From Lunularia cruciata (lineage: Eukaryota > Streptophyta > Marchantiopsida > Lunulariales > Lunulariaceae): a DNA stretch of 64,000 bases. The stretch's first letter is position 1, and each line of letters starts with the position of its first letter. The notes beneath the pieces are model-generated. The model ran no database searches. It saw nothing but the letters and a program-made list of their open reading frames with translations, and was not told where the DNA came from. Where the stretch lies: positions 50,659,001-50,723,000 of the forward strand of contig OX419758.1 of assembly GCA_948567375.1 (NCBI GenBank), read 5' to 3'. Below, piece after piece: positions 56,550 through 64,000 of the stretch. Position numbers and translations under genes: made by a program.

Positions 56550-57752
56550 TCATAGCTCCTCATCCGGGAAGGAATCATCTACTGGCTCATCTCCATCATG
56601 ATCATAGGCTCTAGATAACAAATCAGCATTTTCATGTTTCTTTCCTGGCCTATCCTCAATGGTGTAGTCATACTCAGACAAGAGTATCATCCACCTTGCT
56701 AGTCTCCCTTCAACACTAGGCTTGTTGAAGATGTACTTCAAAGCCTTGTGATTTGTGACAATGGTAGCTTTCCCTCCAATCAAGTTGTGTCTAAACTTCT
56801 TGATACCAAAGATCACTGCCAACCCTTCTCTCTCTATGACAGAGTAGTTCTTCTCTATTGAAACCATCTGCCTACTAGCATAAGCTATTGGATGATCATG
56901 CCCATCTTGGTCTAATTGACTAAGAGTGCATCCTATAGCTACATTAGAAGCATCAATGTAGAGGATGAAAGGCTTACTCCAATCAGGTTTAGCAAGAATT
57001 GGAGCTACAACAAGGGATTGCTTGAGCTTCTCAAAAGCTTTGAGAGCCTCCTTGTCTTCCAAAATCACCATGTAATCTACACCCTTCTTCATGTAGATGG
57101 TCAATGCATAAGCCTTGTTGGAAAATGAGAAGATGAACCTCCTATAGTACCCAACCATCCCCAAGAATTGGCGTAACTTTGTCAAGCTTGAAGGGAATGG
57201 AAGGTCTGAGATTTTCCTCACCTTCTCAAGATCAATTGCTATTCCATCCTTGGAGATGATGTGCCCCAAAAGTAGACCTTCTTCACATCCAAAAATGCAC
57301 TTCTCTAGGTTGAGTGATGCATTTGCCTCATCCAAGCATTGCAAGACTTTGATTAGGTGCTCAAAGTGCTCCTCCTTGCTCCCATAGACACAAAAGTCAT
57401 CAATGAAGTCTCTCACAAATTTCCCAATGAAAGGTTCAAATTCCTTGTTCATGAACCATTGGAATGTGACTGGAGCATTGCAAAGCCCAAAAGGCATGAC
57501 CTTGAAAGCGTAAGTTCCCCAAGGTGTGGTGAATGTGGTGAGTTGTTGATGCTCTGGTGCAATCTTGGTTTGGTTATATCCACTATAACCATCTCCAAAA
57601 CTGTACCTCTCATGACCTGCAATCTCCTCCAGGATCTCATCAATGAATGGCAATGGGTAGTAGTCCTTCTTGGTAACAGCATTGAGCTTCTTGTAATCCA
57701 CACATACCCAAAGCTTTCCATTCTTTTTCTTCACAATGACAATTGGAGACAC
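56550..57752 (-). pseudogene. reverse transcriptase and RNase H of element C
   Basis: 400 open codons. RT shows V-K-K-K-N-G-K, F-G-D-G-Y-S-G-Y (catalytic Asp present), P-F-G-L-C-N-A-P-V-T-F, and the F-I-D-D box. RNase H shows Y-I-D-A-S, E-R-E-G-L-A-V, and V-T-N-H-K-A-L, where Asn stands in place of the usual Asp, a likely inactivating G-to-A change. It ends N-A-D-L-L-S-R. The frame continues from the protease region upstream through a TAG stop (57750-57752), and a frame change occurs just before 56550. Confidence 0.9.
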
Positions 57753-58391
57753 CTATTCTGAATTCTCCACCTCAAAGATAAATCCAGCCTCCTTGAGCTT
57801 ATCAATCTCCTCCTTCACAACCAAAGATATTGGTGGGCTAATGCGATGTTGCTTTTGGTGGATTGGTCTTGCATGTGACTCCACCTCTATCTTGTGCTCC
57901 TCCAAGGTGACTTCCTTCAAATCCTTGTAACTAAAAGCAAACACATGGATGAACTTGCGGAAAATCTCCTCAAATCTCACTTTCTCCTCCTTGGTAACAT
58001 TTGGGCCATACTTGAGGGTAGATAACCTTCTCTCTACCTCCTCAAGTGTCAATGGTGATTTGTCTGGGTCCTTCAAAACCTTTGGCTTAGGTGCAAAATC
58101 CATAGCACACAAAGGATACACATCTGAATCAGATTCAAATTCATCCTCCTCCATGGAAGCCTCCTCTTCCATGCTTGTGTCCACACTTGAAGCTCCTTCT
58201 TCAAAATTTGATTCCCAATAATCAGAAGATGGTGTATCTGAATGTGAAGTGTTGGTGGTGTTAGTCACAGGAACTGTGACTCTATGGTTTGATGGCCCAA
58301 TCCTCAAGTACCCTTTGTGCCATCGATCAATTGTGCGTGCTACTCTCAACCATGGCCTCCCAAGAAGTAAGTCATAGCTTGAATCCTTCAA
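57753..58391 (-). pseudogene. protease C-terminus to RT linker of element C
   Basis: The frame carries D-L-L-L-G-R-P-W-L (end block of retropepsin), an acidic linker, then the RT start (L-K-E-A-G-F-I-F-E-V). It joins gag-protease upstream in the same frame across a TAA at 58395-58397, so one nonsense mutation separates them. Confidence 0.85.
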
Positions 58392-58394
58392 GAC

Positions 58395-60077
58395 TTAGAA
58401 AGTCATGAGATTTTGAACTCCCATAACTGAAACTACCACCTTATCCATCACTCCTACTGGTCGAACTTGTTGCTTGTTTGCCATGCTCACCACAAATGTT
58501 GAAGGTTTTGAGGGTATCATACCCAACTTCTTCATCAACCTTTCTGACATGGCATTCACTGCTGATCCTCCATCAACCAATGCATCCTTGATGTTGTGAC
58601 CATTCACTCTCACATCAATCTTGGAGGCATATTCACAAGCCTCCCATGGTGTTGGCTTGACATCCACCACCCCCATTGATATTGGAACTTTTGCCTTCTT
58701 CTTCTTCTTGCTCCTTGTAGAACTCAAACCACCTCTAAGCTCCTTTCTCAAGGTAGGGTTCAAAGCAATCAATTGGCCCACTGTGATGTTAACCTTGTGA
58801 CTACCAACATCCTCCAACACATTGTAGTTCCATTGTTGCTTTGAAATCAAGAAATCCTCCATCCCCAACTTCTTCCTTGGAGTCTTTGTTGTTGATGGTG
58901 TTGAGGTGCGAGTGCTCCTAGTAGACATAGAAGTATCCTTACTTGAAGTAAATCCTTGAGAAGAGTGAACATCCTCTACAAAACGAGCTGTCTTCTTCTC
59001 TTGTGCCAAAAGCTCCAAATTAAGACCCTTGGGGTTTGAGCACTCTCCCTTCTCATACTTGCTCTCAACCACATCTATGGATGCTATCTCCTTACCTTTG
59101 TTGGGATTAGGAGCCACTTGGGTTTCACTACCTCCCTCTTTCTCTCTATCGGCTCCCTCATAACCCCTTCCTCCATGGTAAGTGGAATTTAGGCAATTCC
59201 TTTGGATATGGCCTCTTCCTCCACAACCAAAACAATTTCTATCATTGAAATTGTTGGCTGGTTGGCCTCCTCTATATGGATAGTTTCCATAACTCCTAGG
59301 CTCTCTCCCTACATTCTGATCCACCTCTCTCTTCTCCCATAGTTGCACCAAATTGATCTTGAGATCCGCAAGTTGTTCTGTGATGGTTTGAAGTGGATCT
59401 TTTGGTGGAGATGCAAGAACTGGAGCAACCACTGCTTGTGGTGCAACCCTTGTCACCAAAGTATCAGAAATTCCACCATACTTGTAGCTTTGAGGAGGAT
59501 GCACAACCTCCTTCACCACCAAATCACTCTTATCCCCTTTCAAACTCTCTTCCATACGAATTGCAATCTTGATAGCTTCAACCTTGGAAGAAGGTTTCTC
59601 ATATCTCACCTTGCTTCTAATTTGTGGTCTCAACCCTCCCACAAAATTCTTGGTGAGCATGGCCCCTATGCCAATCATTGTAGTCTCCACATCATCCCCA
59701 CCCTTCCTCAACACTATGCGAAATCTAGACTCTAACTTTTCTACTCTTTCCACATAGACTCTCACTTTCTCTCCATCTCCTTGCTTGAGAAATGTAACTT
59801 CACTCATCAATCTATCATAACTCTCATCAGGAAGAAAGTTCTCAATGAGTGCTGAAGTCAAAGTCTCCCAAGTCTCCTCTTCCCCATCTCTCCTCTCTCT
59901 CTTTTGGTATTCTGACTCATACCATGTAAATGCTGCATCCTCAAAGAAATTTGGTAATAATGAGGCCCACTCATTCTTCCTCCTCTCATTGTTTCCTATG
60001 CAAGCTCTCTTGAAGTCTCTCACAAAAGCCTCCACATCTTCTCCATCCTTGCCAAAGAAAACCGGAAGTTTCCCCAT
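58395..60077 (-). pseudogene. gag and protease of element C
   Basis: 560 open codons. Capsid-type gag text lies at residues 1-190, and a CCHC zinc knuckle C282-x2-C285-x4-H290-x4-C295. A Lys/Ser-rich linker follows, then the retropepsin active site V501-D-G-G-S505 (normally D-S/T-G). Start chosen at ATG, M-G-K-L-P-V-F-F-G-K. The polyprotein would continue into RT, but stops at a TAA after M-T-F. Confidence 0.85.
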
Positions 60078-60307
60078 CTTAACCTCTCACTATCTTTCTT
60101 TTCTCTCAATTTTTTTCTTTTCTTTTCTCTCGCTCTATAACTAATAGAGTATATGCATGACTAACACCATTTGAGAGTAATCCACCCTAGGGAACACAAA
60201 AGGTTCAGGTTGCTCCAAGATTTCTATAGCAACATCAAATCCTAGAGTGCATATTAATCTAACTCTCATGGATAGGTTATCCATAAGTTGAAAGATTATC
60301 TCCATCA

Positions 60308-60781
60308 CTAATCTTGAGAACTAGCTGATGAAGGTGGTAGTATTTTTGTAGCTGTACTAAGGCTCTTTCCAAGATCCTTCACCAAAGTCTCCAGAAGTGC
60401 TTTTACTCCACTACACTCATGTCCTTTTGGAAGTCCTTGCACTCCACAAACCTCACATAACTCCTTGGTCTTAGATCTTCTCCCTCCTAATCTTGGTGAA
60501 GAAGGTCCAACATGCAAACCCAAGTCAATTAAGCCTCTTCTTTCTCTCAATCTCTTGCTCTCAAAGGTCAATGGACATGAACTTGCCTTATGTCCCTTCT
60601 CTCCACATAGAAAGCACTTAGACTCACTCTTTCCTCCAAGTGGTGTAGGTCTTTGAATCCTCTCAACACTCTCTTCAAATTCTATTGTAAACTCTCTTTT
60701 CCTCAAATCCACCCCTACAGTCACCTCAAACCCTTGAGGAACCTTGCATAATCTCAATTTCCACTCTTGATGACCCTCCAT
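60308..60781 (-). pseudogene. extra zinc-knuckle ORF upstream of gag in element C
   Basis: 157 open codons between the 5' LTR and gag, on the same strand. It has a CCHC knuckle C-F-L-C-G-E-K-G-H-K-A-S-S-C, then C-E-V-C-G-V-Q...H-E-C. It is in a different frame from gag, with no clear start codon upstream that joins the neighbouring fragments (60726-60974 in another frame). Some plant Ty3/gypsy lineages carry an additional ORF before gag. This may be such an ORF, or a degraded second gag. Function unknown. Confidence 0.55.
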
Positions 60782-60974
60782 GTTCCCAAGATGAATCTAA
60801 ACACTCAAACATGCTTTTTGTTGATCTCAAACTTCTCATGCATGAGATCTCCACTCTGCAGAATTGACATTTCCTCACAATGTCACTCAAATATCCCAAC
60901 CCGTATGTCACAGTCCTCTGAAATTTTGCACACTTGATAAAAACTTTAGGATATCTCTCCCTGAAAAATTTCAA

Positions 60975-61639
60975 ATCTTTTCATCAAGCCATTTGGCCTA
61001 GACACCTTTCTATTCAGCACACAATTTTCAGATTTGGTCTAAAAACCACCCCCTTCACTTCAAAAACTCATAACTCACTGTGCAAGACCGATCTCTCTCT
61101 CATTTTTGTGGCAGCAGGTAGGATACAATGCACTGAATGTTCTTGATAAATTCAGGACAATTCACTAAGAAATGAAGAAATGGCAGACTCTGTACAATTT
61201 TCCAGAGAGCATGCAGTTGCGGGAGCAGTTTACCCTATCAACTTTCAAAAATTCTAGCCCAGTGTGCATAATAGCTCTCATAATAATTTCAAGTGTGCTA
61301 ACTGAAAGATAATCCAAGCTATCATGTGTAGAAATTTCAAGTCCAGATCTCAAACTTGAGATTTTGCCCAAAATCACCTTAATCCCCAAAATCTGCAATC
61401 CACCTCACACAATCTCTCCAATTCCTCTCATGTGTACAAGATGTACAAAATCACTTCAAAGACATCATAATGAACTACAGGGTATACAAATTGATCTTGG
61501 TTCACTAACATAAGTTCAGCCCTCTCCTCTCCTAATGTTCTCTCCAAGTGAGCTCTCATAGCCTCCTTCTGCCTAATGTAGAATTGAACGCGGAACATTA
61601 TCTTGCCTTCTAGAGAGGTCCCGGCAACGGAACCAAAAA
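60975..61639 (-). other. 5' leader of element C
   Basis: Broken minus-strand frames (61165-61398, 61428-61661) with no domain. The segment touching the LTR reads TTTTTGGTTCCGTTGCCGGGACC on the minus strand in two pieces of similarity to a tRNA-Asp-type primer site. Confidence 0.45.
61619..61637 (-). other. primer binding site of element C
   Basis: The minus strand reads TGGTTCCGTTGCCGGGACC, just inside the 5' LTR. It resembles the tRNA-Asp complement used by many plant gypsy elements, with changes at the T-T-C positions. Confidence 0.55.
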
Positions 61640-62329
61640 TGTGAGCCGGCCTGTCTCTCACTCAAGATGAACCTCTGATGGCTATTATGGTAACACACCA
61701 TGGACTAAGAAAGCAAGGAACCCGAACTCCATCATACTCCTCCAAGGCTAACACTCCAAGACTCAAGACATTGCTCACTAGAGAACTCAATGAGAGAGAG
61801 ATAGTTGCAAATGAAAGGATGATGAGTACCTCCTCACCCCTTGTTTATATACTTGTGAAATAGTTACGTGCCAAAGTTACTAATTACCGTAGTAACTCAA
61901 GTTACTAGACTAAAAGTCAAGTAAAGTCAAAAAGTAGAAAGGAATATCCATTCACATGAGCATATTCCCCTAAGCATGTGGTCTTATCTTGACCCAACCA
62001 CTAAGTCAAGGATTCCTTCACATGGGCTATCCTTGGACTAAAGAAGAATCCAAAACAAAAAGACTTGCGGGCCCAAGAGTTCTCAACTCTTTCCTCAAAG
62101 CCAAACACCTAAGAATAATACCAAGTCAACACACTAAAATCCAAAATAGTGGTGCTCATCTTTTCTACTTCCTCTAAAGTAAAGTCCCCTCTATCTTAGC
62201 TATGACTAACTTTAGCCAACCATGACTAATATAGAACCATCCTTTATCTCTATAAATAATATCTCTTAAGTACTTGTAATACCAAGCTAAATATCACAAT
62301 ACCACACACATGCACAAATGGGTGTTATA
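61640..62329 (-). repeat. 5' LTR of element C
   Basis: Plus-strand start TGTGAGCCGGC and end GGGTGTTATA (final CA changed). Nearly identical to 50749-51438. Confidence 0.9.
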
Positions 62330-62817
62330 GGCCTGTCTCTCACTCAGGATGAACCTCTGATGGCTATTATGGTAGCGCACCATGGACTTAAAAGGCAAGG
62401 AACCTGAACTCCATCATACTCCTCCAAGGCTAACACTCCAAGACTCAAGACATTGCTCACTAGAGAACTCAATGAGAGGGAGATAGTTGCAAATGAAAGG
62501 ATGATGAGTACTCCCTCACCCCTTGTTTATATACTTGTGAAATAGTTACTCACCAAAGTTACTAAGTACCGTAGTAACTCAAGTTACTAGACTAAAAATC
62601 AAGTAAAGTAAAAAAGTAGAAAGGAATATCCATTCACATGGGCATATTCCCCTAAGCATGTGGTCTTATCTTGACCCAACCACTAAGTCCAAGGATTCCT
62701 TCACATGGGCTATCCTTAGACTAAAGAAGAATAAAAAAAAAAAAGGCTTGCGGGCCCAAGAGTTCTCAACTCTTTCCTCAAAGCCAAATACCTAGGAATA
62801 ATACCAAGTCAAAACAC
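62330..62817 (-). repeat. third, partial LTR of element C
   Basis: A diverged copy of the LTR starting ggcctgtctctcactcaggatg and stopping at accaagtcaaaacacta. It lacks the first bases and the last 200 or so. It is more diverged than the other two, so it probably predates or belongs to another insertion. Confidence 0.85.
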
Positions 62818-64000
62818 TATTGGAAGAATGGTAATACCAGTGAAAAACCCATTGCCCGCTCTCTCTCATTGGCATTGGGCTCCACCAACTGTTGTAACTG
62901 TGAGTCCCAAACAAGTTCAAGTACTCCATCTCAAAAAGCATGAGAGCTTGGGAAACTCATGAGTGTGGGAAATTTGGCTCTAGGCTGTCTAACTAGGTTC
63001 ACTACTGTCATAGGTGACCTATCAACCACTACCACTGTCTAAGACTAACACGCAACATCCAAGATGTCATCAACAAGGATGTGATCAAGTAGTTGAATCA
63101 TCATATGCACAATGTAAAACCTCTTTGGGTAAGAGGTTTGTCCACCAAAGACGAAGGCAATGAGCTTGTGATCCTACTCTGGTAGCATCTAACAATACAG
63201 CAAGTCCAATCTAAGAATGGACCTGATGTGTACTCGCCACCACTCTAATACAAGAATCACCAATCAAAGGAACATTCTCTAAAAGGTAAGCTGGAGAAAC
63301 GGGCTGATGAACTTGGAGATGTCATAGAATCCGTAACATCTCCCAAAACACACAAGAACAAGGATCTTGAAGACCCAAACCTTGGCCAGTACGTGTATGT
63401 CCTTGACAAAATGAACAGGCCCATGTCACTCCAGATCATGCATCCCTAGTAAGGAAATGTCTACTGGTAGGGCCTTTTGGTAACCTTTGACTGTTAACAT
63501 AGGTAATAACTCCAAATACTGATAGGCCAAGTGTGCCACATGATGTAGAGAGACTTGCCTAGCAAACTCATCTCTTTCCACATACAAGTACCTCTATACT
63601 CATATACCCACATGTAGGACCACAGCTAGTCTGGTGCTAATCCCACCAAACAACTCCAATAGACACACACCCTCTATTGGATACTACCAAGCAATGAGTG
63701 TGGTATCTAGAGGTGTCAAGGTAATTGACTCTAGAGGCTCATCTTCACACTCATCTCTTGGTGGTACAAAGGCTCAATTCCAAGCCTATTGCACCAACCA
63801 ATCTGCATGCTGCTGCAATGCCTCCTCTAAACTCCACTATAGAACATCCAAAGTGGATGGAACAATCCCTATTGTACTCCAAATCCAAGTGATCTTTGGT
63901 ATTAGAGTATCCTTTGCATGAGCGTTTCCTATCCAACAAGTCACCAAGCCAAGTAATTGCACCACTAAAAGCTGATGAAATTGATGTTGCCATGGTCTCG
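62818..64000 (-). other. possible continuation of element B (gag side)
   Basis: Minus-strand frames 63257-63439 and 63751-63993 are open but unrecognised, and text such as the adjacent open stretches suggests broken gag-like coding. The place beyond element C, on the same strand as B, fits the upstream half of B. No LTR or CCHC motif was found before the window ends. Confidence 0.35.

Larger units (their letters stand above)
50749..62329 (-). mobile_element. Ty3/gypsy retrotransposon (element C), nearly full length
   Basis: LTRs at 50749-51438 and about 61640-62329 share almost all of 690 bp (about a dozen differences by eye, mostly transitions). Read on the minus strand the order is 5' LTR, tRNA-primer-like site, extra small ORF, gag with CCHC knuckle and protease, RT, RNase H, integrase, polypurine tract, 3' LTR. 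The LTR has TG...CA ends (minus strand TGTAACACCC...GGCTCACA). The polyprotein frame is broken by in-frame stops and at least two frameshifts, and a 3766 bp insertion splits it before the integrase. It is the youngest-looking LTR element here. A third partial LTR follows at 62330. Confidence 0.9.

Overview
This is nuclear DNA of a eukaryote with a large, repeat-rich genome, most likely a land plant. The only intact-looking gene is a plant-type (A-type-like) cytochrome P450 with GT-AG introns, and the rest is mainly old, nested retrotransposons. The character of the P450, the Ty3/gypsy polyproteins and the LINEs suggests a non-seed plant (bryophyte, lycophyte or fern). That placement is an impression, not a proof. 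No rRNA, tRNA, CRISPR or bacterial-type operon was seen.

Layout. 0.7-2.1 kb: diverged tandem repeat. 2.1-9.7 kb: an old plus-strand LINE fragment split by two later insertions, a solo LTR (2548-3288) and a decayed minus-strand Ty3/gypsy element (A, about 3315-9138). A second, inverted copy of the solo LTR lies inside element A. The LTR of element A carries a perfect heat-shock-element array next to a TATA box. 9.9-11.6 kb: cluster of short LINE 3'-end copies. 12-25.8 kb: AT-rich DNA with one decayed LINE and two short LINE tails. 25.8-37.7 kb: four 5'-truncated LINE copies (L1-L4), all coding on the minus strand, plus scattered tails. 38.6-41 kb: P450 with a plausible TATA box. 41-46 kb: largely featureless. 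46.1-47.3 kb: LINE L5. 48.0-50.7 kb: minus-strand Ty3/gypsy element B, decayed. 50.7-62.8 kb: a younger Ty3/gypsy element C (LTR-pol-gag-LTR plus an extra partial LTR), apparently inserted in B, and itself hit by a 3.77 kb insertion D that carries a long, stop-riddled reading frame.

Most notable system. The LINE family joins an N-terminal C2H2-like finger, a reverse transcriptase with an A-D-D box, a C-terminal CCHC-like knuckle and an (R)-x-D-X12-D...K-x-x-K-Y motif. This is the architecture of R2/NeSL/R4-type elements with a restriction-like endonuclease, not of the L1/RTE LINEs usual in plants. Its 3' end carries two short hairpins and ends in GTCGCCTT(T) instead of poly(A). Many very short copies (about 80-180 bp) of this 3' end are scattered in both orientations. 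Some have clear target-site duplications, and several stop at the same hairpin.

Expression outlook. Only the P450 looks translatable in full. Every transposon reading frame seen contains stops, frameshifts or deletions.
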